Assembly: GCA_035528715.1 (NCBI GenBank)
Contig: DATKYB010000114.1
Coordinates: 1 to 7,926, forward strand
Source of the DNA: Nitrospinota bacterium
Lineage (GTDB): Bacteria; JADFOP01; DATKYB01
Reading direction: 5' to 3'
DNA length: 7,926 nucleotides
The notes below the pieces were generated by a model. The model ran no database searches, was not told the DNA's origin, and saw only the letters and a program-made list of their open reading frames with translations. Of this stretch, positions 1 to 6,204 are shown piece after piece. Each line of letters begins with the position of its first letter. The stretch's first letter is position 1. The position numbers and the translations under genes were made by a program.

Positions 1-1224
1 GCTTTTATAACCCAGTTAGTATATGGGGTTTTGAGGTGGAGAAATCGACTCGATTGGATTATAGAGAGGTTCTCCAATAGAAGATTAAAGAAAATAAGCC
101 CCTGGATAGTGAATATTTTGAGATTAGGGGTTTACCAACTGCTCTTTTTAGATAAGGTTCCTAATGCAGCGGCAGTGAACGAATCAGTAATTTTAGCACG
201 TCGATATGGTCATAAAGGAACAGTCTCTTTTGTGAATGCTATCTTAAGGGAGGTAGATCGAAGTAAAGAAAAGATAGACTATCCAGATAAAACAAAAGAT
301 CCGACTGACTATCTTTCTATTTTCCACTCTCATCCGAGATGGCTTATAGAAAGGTGGTTAAAAAGATATGATTTTGATAAGGTTGAAAAAATATGCATAG
401 CAAATAATTCTATTCCGCCTTTGACAATAAGGGTTAATACGTTAAAGACTACCGTTGAGAAGCTAAAGAGAGAATTAGAAAAGGAGATCATATTTGTAAA
501 ACCTTGTTATTATTCTGATGAGGGTTTGAGATTAAAGTTTGGTATAGATTTTCTGAGTCTAGAGTCTTTTAAAAAAGGACTGTTTCAGGTGCAGGATGAG
601 GCATCGATTTTAATTTCAAATCTCTTAAGTCCTTTGCCAGAATCAAAAGTATTAGATATCTGTGCTGCACCGGGAGGAAAAACGACTCATATCGCCCAGA
701 TGATGAAGAATAGAGGGGAGATATTTGCTACTGATTTAAGAAAGGGAAGACTCCTTATGTTATACGAAAACTGCAGACGTTTGGGAATTAAAAATGTAAA
801 AATGTTTTGTCTCGATGCTACCAAGCCGCTGCCTTTAAAGAAAGATTTCGATGGGATACTAGTAGATGCTCCCTGTTCAAGTTTCGGTGTTTTGCGTCGT
901 AATCCAGATATCAAATGGCAAAAGAGCGAATTGAATTTTGATTCTCTATCTAAAATACAACTAAAAATCTTAGAGAATATCGGTCCTTTTTTAAAAAAAG
1001 GGGGAGTTTTAGTTTACAGCATATGCTCCAATGAGCCAGAAGAAAGCAGAGAGGTTATAAAGAAATTTTTACAAAAAAATAAAGATTTTTTAATTGATGA
1101 CCCAAAACCCTATTTACCAAAAAAGGCTTGGGATTTGATAAATAATGATGGATATTCTGAATCTTTTCCCTATAATCATGAAATGGATGGTTTTTTTGGT
1201 GTAAGGCTAATAAAGAAGCATTAA
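1..1224 (+). CDS. rsmB: 16S rRNA (cytosine-C5) methyltransferase RsmB, 5'-truncated by the window
   Basis: This cytosolic enzyme uses S-adenosylmethionine to make 5-methylcytosine (C967 in E. coli numbering) in 16S rRNA. The reading frame is open from base 1, and the first visible residues (QLVYGVLRWR) match the conserved interior of the NusB-like N-terminal domain. The gene therefore starts upstream, with roughly 40 residues missing, and the TTG at 31 is not its start. Counting codons from base 1 (407 visible), the NusB-like domain covers about 1-110. The SAM-binding motif I (VLDICAAPGGKT) begins at 217. Motif IV (DAPCSS) puts its cysteine at 292, and motif VI (YSICS) puts the nucleophile-type cysteine at 342. 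The 50-residue spacing between the cysteines and the FFGVRL-type C-terminal end are as expected for the family. The usual Thr before the second cysteine is Ile here. The gene ends 19 bases before the PASTA gene's ATG, so the two are probably co-transcribed. Confidence 0.95.
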   Translation, partial: AFITQLVYGVLRWRNRLDWIIERFSNRRLKKISPWIVNILRLGVYQLLFLDKVPNAAAVNESVILARRYGHKGTVSFVNAILREVDRSKEKIDYPDKTKDPTDYLSIFHSHPRWLIERWLKRYDFDKVEKICIANNSIPPLTIRVNTLKTTVEKLKRELEKEIIFVKPCYYSDEGLRLKFGIDFLSLESFKKGLFQVQDEASILISNLLSPLPESKVLDICAAPGGKTTHIAQMMKNRGEIFATDLRKGRLLMLYENCRRLGIKNVKMFCLDATKPLPLKKDFDGILVDAPCSSFGVLRRNPDIKWQKSELNFDSLSKIQLKILENIGPFLKKGGVLVYSICSNEPEESREVIKKFLQKNKDFLIDDPKPYLPKKAWDLINNDGYSESFPYNHEMDGFFGVRLIKKH

Positions 1225-1243
1225 ATGATAAAGGAACTGTTTG

Positions 1244-2188
1244 ATGCGTAGAATTATCAAATATGTTTTTATGGTAGGTATTTTATTTCTTTGTGGAATC
1301 TTGAGTGCATTATTGGTGATGGATTTCGCATATAGAGGTAAGGAGGTTGTGGTTCCTGAAATAGCTGGAAGAGATATCGTATTTGCTTTAGAGATGCTCA
1401 GTGAAAGAAACTTAAACCTGAAGGTTATTGGATGGGAATATAGTAACTCTATTCCAAAAAATTTTATAATTTCTCAAAAACCCTTACCATCGCAATCAAT
1501 AAAAAAAGACGGGGATGTAAAGGTAATTATCAGTAAAGGTACGAAAGAAGTCGTTGTTCCCATGCTTGTTGGTGAAAAAAAAAGGAGGGCAGAGATTACT
1601 TTAAAAAGGAATGATTTTAAAATAGGTGAGATTACACGGGTCTATTCTTTTAAATTTCAAAAAGATACAATCATTGCCCAGAGTCCTTTGCCCCAAAAAA
1701 AAATAAAAAGAGGTGCAAGAATAAATCTACTGGTCAGTAGGGGAGAGAAAAAAGATGCGTATCTTATGCCTAACTTGGTGAGGAGGAATCTCGGTGAGGT
1801 TATGGAAATTTTAGGTAAAATGGGATTAGGACTCGGAGAGATAAAAAAAGAAGTACAAGAGGATATAAAACCAGACTTAGTTTTAGAACATGAACCAAAA
1901 TATGGTCATAAAATAGCGGAAGCTGAGAAGGTAAATCTTATAATATCAAAGGCACCGGGACCTGATAAAAGTCAAGAGGGAACTTACCAGTTGCTATATT
2001 ATAGAACTCCAAAAGAAATGGGAGTGGTTAATGTGAGGATATTGTTAGAGAATAATAGAGAAGTTAAAGAAATATATAATCATAAAGGGAGGGGAGGAAA
2101 AGATATAAAATTACTGATAAAAGTGGATGAAAACACAAGAGCAAAGATCTATTTAAACGATGCTTTGATTGAAGAGAGAGTTTTTTAG
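1244..2188 (+). CDS. Membrane-anchored protein with three PASTA domains and a PrkC-like C-terminal domain; no kinase domain
   Basis: The predicted protein has 314 residues. A short basic N-terminus (MRRIIK) precedes one hydrophobic segment at about 7-26, which should anchor the rest outside the cytoplasm. Three PASTA repeats follow at about 34-99, 103-168 and 172-237. Each opens with a (V/M)P-(E/M/N)-(I/L) motif and ends in an (I/V)ISK or LVSR strand. PASTA domains in Ser/Thr kinases and penicillin-binding proteins bind muropeptides or peptidoglycan, but no kinase or transpeptidase domain is present here. The last ~70 residues look beta-rich and resemble the Ig-like end of PrkC ectodomains, ending IYLNDALIEERVF. 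I chose the ATG at 1244 over the TTG at 1241 because AAAGGA at 1230-1235 is then better spaced (8 bases). The gene lies between rsmB and rpe, and likely belongs to that operon. The function is unknown; a role as a cell-wall ligand sensor or scaffold is inference. Two A9 tracts interrupt the coding sequence. Confidence 0.88.
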   Translation: MRRIIKYVFMVGILFLCGILSALLVMDFAYRGKEVVVPEIAGRDIVFALEMLSERNLNLKVIGWEYSNSIPKNFIISQKPLPSQSIKKDGDVKVIISKGTKEVVVPMLVGEKKRRAEITLKRNDFKIGEITRVYSFKFQKDTIIAQSPLPQKKIKRGARINLLVSRGEKKDAYLMPNLVRRNLGEVMEILGKMGLGLGEIKKEVQEDIKPDLVLEHEPKYGHKIAEAEKVNLIISKAPGPDKSQEGTYQLLYYRTPKEMGVVNVRILLENNREVKEIYNHKGRGGKDIKLLIKVDENTRAKIYLNDALIEERVF

Positions 2189-2203
2189 ATACAGGAGATC
2201 ATT

Positions 2204-2854
2204 ATGGTAAAGATTGCACCATCAATCCTTTCTGCTGATTTTAGAAGATTAGAAGAGGAGATAAAGGCTGTTGAAGAGGCAGGTGCCGATATGATTCATA
2301 TAGATGTTATGGATGGCCATTTTGTTCCCAACATTACAGTTGGCCCTTTAGTTGTAAAAGCTGCGAGGGCATCAACTGATCTGGTGTTAGATGTCCACCT
2401 TATGATTGAAAATCCAGATCATTATATTCCTGATTTCTATAAGGCTGGTAGCGATATTATCACTATTCACGTTGAGACATGCAAACATCTTAATCGTTCA
2501 ATTCGATCAATAAAAGACCTGAATATTAAGGCTGGTGTTGTTTTAAATCCTTCTACTTCGTTGTGCACGATTGATAATGTTATTGAAGATGTTGATATGG
2601 TCTTGCTTATGTCTGTAAATCCTGGATTTGGAGGACAAAAGTTTATTCCGTCTACCCTTAATAAAATTAAAAATTTAAAGGATAAAATTGTAAAAAGAGG
2701 TCTGAACGTTGAGGTAGAGGTAGATGGAGGGGTGAAGGAGGATAATGCTCGTGATATAATAAATGCAGGGACAGATATTCTTGTTGCTGGTTCTACTATT
2801 TTTCAAAGTAAGAATTATAAGGAGACGATAAAAAATTTAAGAAACCAGCGTTAG
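2204..2854 (+). CDS. rpe: Ribulose-phosphate 3-epimerase
   Basis: Rpe interconverts D-ribulose 5-phosphate and D-xylulose 5-phosphate in the pentose phosphate pathway in the cytosol. The 216-residue length is normal for the family, a metal-dependent TIM barrel. Visible signatures include PSILSADF at 6-13, the metal ligands His32 and Asp34 in HIDVMDGHFVPN, and His65 in DVHLMI. The phosphate/loop-region motif MSVNPGFGGQKFI lies at 136-148, and the catalytic Asp174 is in EVDGGV. The GSTIF motif near the C-terminus completes the phosphate site. The start is well supported by AGGAG at 2193-2197, six bases before ATG. The gene begins 15 bases after the PASTA gene and is the last gene of this group; the next gene starts after a 90-base gap holding promoter-like elements. 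No hairpin terminator is evident after it. Confidence 0.97.
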   Translation: MVKIAPSILSADFRRLEEEIKAVEEAGADMIHIDVMDGHFVPNITVGPLVVKAARASTDLVLDVHLMIENPDHYIPDFYKAGSDIITIHVETCKHLNRSIRSIKDLNIKAGVVLNPSTSLCTIDNVIEDVDMVLLMSVNPGFGGQKFIPSTLNKIKNLKDKIVKRGLNVEVEVDGGVKEDNARDIINAGTDILVAGSTIFQSKNYKETIKNLRNQR

Positions 2855-2862
2855 ATTAAAAA

Positions 2863-2907
2863 TTGACACTTTTTTTCTTGACTTTTTTTATAAATCAAAT
2901 ATTTTTA
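2863..2907 (+). promoter_or_regulatory. Candidate sigma70-type promoter region upstream of ffh
   Basis: The gap between rpe and ffh holds a perfect -35 hexamer TTGACA at 2863-2868 and a near copy TTGACT at 2878-2883. Both are followed by runs of seven T. Candidate -10 boxes are TATAAA at 2889-2894 (20 bases after the first -35, longer than ideal) or TTTATA at 2887-2892 (18 bases). TATTTT at 2900-2905 lies 16 bases after the second -35. No pairing is ideal in both sequence and spacing, so the exact promoter is uncertain. The location fits a start of transcription for the ffh-rpsP-khpA-rimM-trmD operon. Confidence 0.45.
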
Positions 2908-2944
2908 ACACTTTCGTCAACAATTTGTTTGGAGTAAAAAGAGA

Positions 2945-4270
2945 TTGTTTAGTATCTTATCTGAAAAGCTGGATACCATTTTTAGAAAAATTAAGGGAAG
3001 AGGGAAGCTTAACGAAAAGGATGTAAATGAATCTCTTAAAGAGGTTAAGATTGCTCTTTTAGAATCAGACGCCCATTATAAGATTGTAAAAGATTTTATT
3101 GAAAGGGTTAAAGAAAAGGCAATAGGAGTAGAGGTATTGCAGAGCCTTAACCCTGGCCAACAGGTTATAAAGATAGTATATGATGAATTGACAAGAATCA
3201 TGGGAGAGAAATCAACCGATTTGGAATTATCAGGACCCTCTCCTTCTATAATATTGCTGGTTGGTTTGCAGGGTTCAGGAAAAACAACAACGGCTGCCAA
3301 ATTAGCTAAGAGATTATTTAAAAAGAGTGCTTTTAGACCTCTCCTGGTATCTTCCGATGTATACAGACCTGCAGCAATGGAGCAGTTGGTGATGTTGGGG
3401 GATCAGTTGGGTATTTCTGTTTATAATAAGGAAAGAGACTGCAAAGATCCTTTGATGATTTGTAGAGATGCTGTGAAATATGCTAAAGAAAATCGCTTTG
3501 ATTCTGTTATCATAGATACCGCAGGAAGGTTGCATATCGACGAAGCCTTGATGGAGGAGTTAAGACAAATAAAGAAAGATATAAAACCAAAAGAAACCTT
3601 GCTGGTTGCAGATGCGATGACCGGTCAAGATGCAGTAAATATTGCGGATAGCTTTAACAAATCATTGGATATAGATGGTGTTATTTTAACAAAGATGGAT
3701 GGAGATGCCAGGGGCGGGGCTGCTTTATCAATAAAAGGTATAACAGGTAAACCTATAAAATTGGTGGGAGTTGGTGAGAAACTTGATCTTTTAGAAAATT
3801 TCTATCCTGATAGGATGGCTTCTAGAATATTGGGCATGGGGGATTTATCAACAATTATAGAAAAGTCACAGGAGGCTATCAATATAGAACAAGCTAAAGA
3901 GCTTGAGAAAAAGATAAGACGTGAAACTTTTTCATTAGAAGACTTCAAAGACCAGATAAAACAGATAAAAAAGATGGGCCCTATTGATCAAATCATAGGA
4001 ATGATTCCTGGAGCAAGCAGGGTTAAAGGTTTACAATTTAATGATAAAGAGTTAATTAAAATAGAGACTATTGTTAACTCTATGAACCTAAAAGAGAGAG
4101 ATGATTGCTCAATAATTAACAGCAGCAGAAAAAAGAGAATAGCTAAAGGCAGCGGGACTACAGTCCAGGATGTAAATAGACTGTTGAAGCAGTTTACCCA
4201 AACAAAGCAAATGATGAAGAAGTTTTCAAAGATGGGTCGAACAGGGAAAATTTCACAACTATTTAGATGA
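2945..4270 (+). CDS. ffh: Signal recognition particle protein Ffh (SRP54 GTPase)
   Basis: Ffh binds 4.5S/6S SRP RNA and hydrophobic signal sequences on ribosomes. With the receptor FtsY it targets nascent membrane proteins to the SecYEG translocon. The product has 441 residues, close to the usual 440-460. The N domain is at about 1-90. The G domain shows the P-loop GLQGSGKTT at 107-115, DVYRPAAMEQL, DTAGRL at 191-196 and TKMDGDARGG at 249-258. The M domain follows from about 300, with GMIPG at 352-356 and the SRP-RNA-binding motif SRKKRIAKGSG at 394-404. The start is TTG at 2945, giving MFSILSEKL, which matches the family N-terminus; GGAG at 2931-2934 is ten bases upstream. The usual Gly before SRKKRIA is Ser, a mild variation. 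It is the first gene of the downstream operon and ends 22 bases before rpsP. Confidence 0.97.
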   Translation: MFSILSEKLDTIFRKIKGRGKLNEKDVNESLKEVKIALLESDAHYKIVKDFIERVKEKAIGVEVLQSLNPGQQVIKIVYDELTRIMGEKSTDLELSGPSPSIILLVGLQGSGKTTTAAKLAKRLFKKSAFRPLLVSSDVYRPAAMEQLVMLGDQLGISVYNKERDCKDPLMICRDAVKYAKENRFDSVIIDTAGRLHIDEALMEELRQIKKDIKPKETLLVADAMTGQDAVNIADSFNKSLDIDGVILTKMDGDARGGAALSIKGITGKPIKLVGVGEKLDLLENFYPDRMASRILGMGDLSTIIEKSQEAINIEQAKELEKKIRRETFSLEDFKDQIKQIKKMGPIDQIIGMIPGASRVKGLQFNDKELIKIETIVNSMNLKERDDCSIINSSRKKRIAKGSGTTVQDVNRLLKQFTQTKQMMKKFSKMGRTGKISQLFR

Positions 4271-4277
4271 TAAGGAT

Positions 4278-4288
4278 AAAGGAGGTGA
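4278..4288 (+). promoter_or_regulatory. Strong Shine-Dalgarno sequence for rpsP
   Basis: AAAGGAGGTGA is close to the full complement of the 3' end of 16S rRNA. It sits with normal spacing before the GTG codon at 4293 and decides that start. It is the longest such match in the window, consistent with the high output expected for a ribosomal protein. Confidence 0.9.
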
Positions 4289-4292
4289 AGCA

Positions 4293-4562
4293 GTGTCAGT
4301 AAAGATAAGATTGGCAAGATTTGGAGCAAAGAAGAAACCTTTCTATCGAATCGTTGTTACCGATTCTCGGTCTCCAAGAGATAGTCGATACATTGATGTT
4401 CTCGGAACTTATTACCCTCTTGATGAGCCATCAAGTACAAAGATAGATGAAGAAAAGGCCATTAACTGGATAAAAAATGGCGCCCAAATGACCAATAAGA
4501 TACACGGTTTATTTTTGAAAAAAGGTCTATTAAACAAAATAAAAAAAAGCGCAAAAAAATGA
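4293..4562 (+). CDS. rpsP: 30S ribosomal protein S16 (bS16)
   Basis: S16 binds 16S rRNA in the body of the small subunit and is needed for its assembly. The 89-residue product has the family N-terminus MSVKIRLARFGAKKKPFYRIVV at once recognisable in its first 22 codons, followed by DSRSPRDSRYID and LGTYYPL. It ends in a Lys-rich tail. The length is at the normal upper end (about 80-90). Translation starts at GTG, supported by a near-perfect Shine-Dalgarno sequence. The stop codon TGA at 4560-4562 is itself inside the 5' arm of an inverted repeat. It is the second gene of the ffh operon, with a gap of 85 bases before khpA. Confidence 0.97.
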   Translation: MSVKIRLARFGAKKKPFYRIVVTDSRSPRDSRYIDVLGTYYPLDEPSSTKIDEEKAINWIKNGAQMTNKIHGLFLKKGLLNKIKKSAKK

Positions 4563-4588
4563 GCTGAAAGAAGAATCTTCAGCTTATT
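4558..4588 (+). other. Inverted repeat spanning the rpsP stop codon
   Basis: AGCTGAA at 4562-4568 pairs with TTCAGCT at 4578-4584 around a nine-base loop. In RNA the stem can extend outward through a G-U pair and three A-U pairs to 4558 and 4588, giving 11 pairs. No run of U follows, so it is not a standard intrinsic terminator. A role in mRNA processing, 3'-end protection or partial attenuation is possible but not shown. CTTATT at 4583-4588 can also pair with AATAAG at 4591-4596, a weak competitor. Confidence 0.5.
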
Positions 4589-4634
4589 GAAATAAGAAAT
4601 TTCTCTAATGTAGCTTTTTAAAAGTTCTCTAAGT

Positions 4635-4645
4635 GGAGGTGGGAG
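4635..4645 (+). promoter_or_regulatory. Shine-Dalgarno sequence that fixes the khpA start
   Basis: GGAGGTGGGAG lies just upstream of the ATG at 4648, with GGAGG ending eight bases before it. It favours that ATG over the in-frame GTG at 4633, which has no comparable upstream sequence and would overlap the ribosome-binding site itself. Confidence 0.85.
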
Positions 4646-4647
4646 CG

Positions 4648-4878
4648 ATGAAGGAGTTGCTTTTGTATATTGCAAAATTATTGGTTGATAGACCAGAATC
4701 CGTGGATGTGGTTGAGATAAAAGGTGAGAAGACTACTGTTTTAGAGTTAAGAGTAGCATCTGAGGATTTAGGGAAGATTATTGGAAAACAGGGACGAACA
4801 GCAAGATCGATAAGAATAATTCTCAATGCCGCTGCAGCAAAATTAAAGAAAAGGGTTGTATTGGAAATATTAGAATAG
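4648..4878 (+). CDS. khpA: KH-domain RNA-binding protein KhpA (YlqC family)
   Basis: This is a 76-residue single type II KH domain protein. Family members bind RNA in the cytosol, and in Gram-positive bacteria KhpA forms a complex with KhpB/EloR that affects cell division and elongation. The start [19 protein letters not shown] is typical of the family. The KH GXXG loop is visible as IIGKQGRT, with G46-K-Q-G49, followed by the usual helix [14 protein letters not shown]. The length is the family norm (about 75-80). The gene sits between rpsP and rimM, its usual place outside Enterobacteria. The link between KhpA and ribosome maturation in this organism is inference from that position. Confidence 0.93.
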   Translation: MKELLLYIAKLLVDRPESVDVVEIKGEKTTVLELRVASEDLGKIIGKQGRTARSIRIILNAAAAKLKKRVVLEILE

Positions 4879-4885
4879 CTATTTT

Positions 4886-4933
4886 CCTCTAAGACTCGAC
4901 ATTCGCGAGGCTAATAACTTTTAGCCTCTTCTT
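4886..4933 (+). promoter_or_regulatory. Hairpin with possible alternative fold between khpA and rimM (attenuator-like)
   Basis: GAGGCTAA at 4907-4914 and TTAGCCTC at 4921-4928 form a perfect eight-pair stem with a six-base loop, followed by TTCTT. The tail is U-rich but short, so at most a leaky terminator is expected. The 5' arm bases could instead pair upstream: CCTC at 4886-4889 with GAGG at 4907-4910, or CTCG at 4895-4898 with CGAG at 4906-4909. These alternatives exclude the main stem, an arrangement seen in attenuators. The gap contains no coding region. Function is inferred only from the sequence pattern. Confidence 0.45.
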
Positions 4934-4949
4934 AAGCAAGAAAAATAAT

Positions 4950-5435
4950 ATGATTTCCATCGGCAAGGTTGTTAAAACCCAAGGAAATAAAGGGGATTTA
5001 AGGGTATTACCCTATTTAAATTATCCTGAGCATTTTAAAGAACTCGATTTTGTTTTTATAAAAGATAAAAAACTCAAAGTTCTTAATATAAAGTCTCATA
5101 AACAATTTATTATTTTGAAACTTGAAGGATGTGATAGCATTGACCGTGGAAGAGAATTTATAGATTATTCAATAAAAATTCCCAAGGATAAACTGAAGAC
5201 ATTACCTTCAGATCAGTTTTATTGGCATGATATTGAAGGATTAACAGTATTTGATGAAGATGGTCATTTATACGGAAAGATTGAAGAGATTATTCCAACA
5301 GGAAGCAATGATATATTTGTTGTTCGAAATAAAGATAAAGAGACACTGATTCCAGCAATTAAGGACGTTATAAAAGATATCAATTTAGCAAAGAAGAAGG
5401 TAATTATTCATTTAATAAATGGGTTAATAGATTAG
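4950..5435 (+). CDS. rimM: Ribosome maturation factor RimM
   Basis: RimM helps assemble the 30S head and binds S19. The 161-residue product is slightly short for the family (about 165-180). The N-terminal RimM domain covers about 1-80, starting MISIGKVVKTQGNKGDLRV; the common THG of this motif reads TQG here. A PRC-barrel domain runs from about 88 to the end, with QFYWHDIEGL, a GSNDIFVV strand, LIPAI and the terminal GLID. The start at ATG 4950 matches the family N-terminus, although no Shine-Dalgarno sequence is visible upstream (only AAGCAAG-type sequence). The gap before it carries an attenuator-like hairpin. Its stop codon TAG directly abuts the trmD ATG, which suggests translational coupling. 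Confidence 0.95.
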   Translation: MISIGKVVKTQGNKGDLRVLPYLNYPEHFKELDFVFIKDKKLKVLNIKSHKQFIILKLEGCDSIDRGREFIDYSIKIPKDKLKTLPSDQFYWHDIEGLTVFDEDGHLYGKIEEIIPTGSNDIFVVRNKDKETLIPAIKDVIKDINLAKKKVIIHLINGLID

Positions 5436-6173
5436 ATGGAATTTAATTTAATTACGATATTTCCTGAGATGTTTAAATCCCCCTTGAATGAAAGCCTAAT
5501 AAAAAAGGCTCAGGACAAAGGACTTATTAGTATATCAATCTATGATTTAAGAAATTTTGCTTCAGGAAAACATGGGGTTACTGATGATTATCCCTATGGA
5601 GGCGGTGGAGGAATGATAATGAAACCGGAGCCGATTATTCGAGCTTTAAAAGAAATAAAAAATAAGAGCAGGGATGCAAAAGTAATATTATTATCACCTC
5701 AAGGTGAAATGATGACCCAATCTATGTTAAAGAAACTGGCAAGTGAAAAAAGCCTTATCATAATTTGTGGTCGATATGAGGGGGTTGATGAAAGAATTCG
5801 TAATCATTATATAGATCAAGAGATATCAATAGGTGATTATGTCTTAACAGGTGGCGAATTGCCAGCTATGGTCTTGATAGATGCTGTATCCCGATTGATT
5901 CCTGGGGTAGTAGGAAATGAAAATTCAATTAAGAATGATTCCTTTTATTCCTACTTATTAGATTTTCCCCAGTATACGAGACCGGACGAAATCGATGGAA
6001 AAAGGATTCCAGAAGTTTTATTATCAGGTAATCATGAGAAAATTAGGATATGGAGGAGAAAAGAGGCTTTAAAACGAACCTTAAAAAGGAGGCCTGATTT
6101 ATTAAAATCTGTTGAATTAACAGAAGAAGACGAATTAATTCTTAAAGAAATTAAGGCTTCTCATAATCATTAA
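5436..6173 (+). CDS. trmD: tRNA (guanine37-N1)-methyltransferase TrmD
   Basis: TrmD uses SAM to methylate G37 next to the anticodon in tRNAs that read CNN and related codons, preventing +1 frameshifting. It is a dimeric SPOUT enzyme with a trefoil knot. The 245 residues match the family. Visible motifs are ITIFPEMF at 6-13, DLRNFASGKHGVTDDYPYGG from 37, LSPQGE at 86-91, ICGRYEGVDERI at 110-121, and the knot/SAM loop ISIGDYVLTGGELPAM at 130-145. Catalytic-type Asp176 is in LLDFPQYTRP. The C-terminal tRNA-binding domain contains HEKIRIWRRKEALKRT. The start ATG follows the rimM stop with no spacer and no visible Shine-Dalgarno sequence, so ribosomes finishing rimM probably supply initiation. Confidence 0.97.
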   Translation: MEFNLITIFPEMFKSPLNESLIKKAQDKGLISISIYDLRNFASGKHGVTDDYPYGGGGGMIMKPEPIIRALKEIKNKSRDAKVILLSPQGEMMTQSMLKKLASEKSLIIICGRYEGVDERIRNHYIDQEISIGDYVLTGGELPAMVLIDAVSRLIPGVVGNENSIKNDSFYSYLLDFPQYTRPDEIDGKRIPEVLLSGNHEKIRIWRRKEALKRTLKRRPDLLKSVELTEEDELILKEIKASHNH

Positions 6174-6204
6174 TCATTAAATTAGATATTTATGAGTATT
6201 AAAA

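Noticed and set aside
31-33. TTG as the start codon of rsmB
   Set aside because: The frame is open to base 1, and the ten upstream codons encode the conserved ITQLVYGV segment of the family, so the true start is outside the window.
687-914. 75-codon open frame on the minus strand inside rsmB
   Set aside because: It is antisense to the catalytic core of rsmB and resembles no known protein.
1241-1243. TTG as the start of the PASTA gene
   Set aside because: The adjacent ATG at 1244 is better spaced from AAAGGA at 1230-1235 and is the stronger start codon.
1584-1588. Internal GGAGG in the PASTA gene as a ribosome-binding site
   Set aside because: No suitably spaced start in any frame leads to a convincing product; the bases encode Arg-Arg in a conserved repeat.
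2855-2944. Intrinsic terminator after rpe
   Set aside because: There are T7 runs but no GC-containing inverted repeat before them; the runs are better explained as part of the promoter-region repeat.
3988-4329. 113-codon open frame on the minus strand over the ffh end and rpsP start
   Set aside because: It is antisense to two well-supported conserved genes, shows no family motif and is a by-product of their codon use.
4633-4635. GTG as the khpA start
   Set aside because: It lies at the ribosome-binding site of the ATG at 4648, and the family N-terminus begins at that ATG.
4412-4826. Minus-strand open frames across rpsP and khpA
   Set aside because: They are shadows of conserved plus-strand genes, with no ribosome-binding site or recognisable motif.
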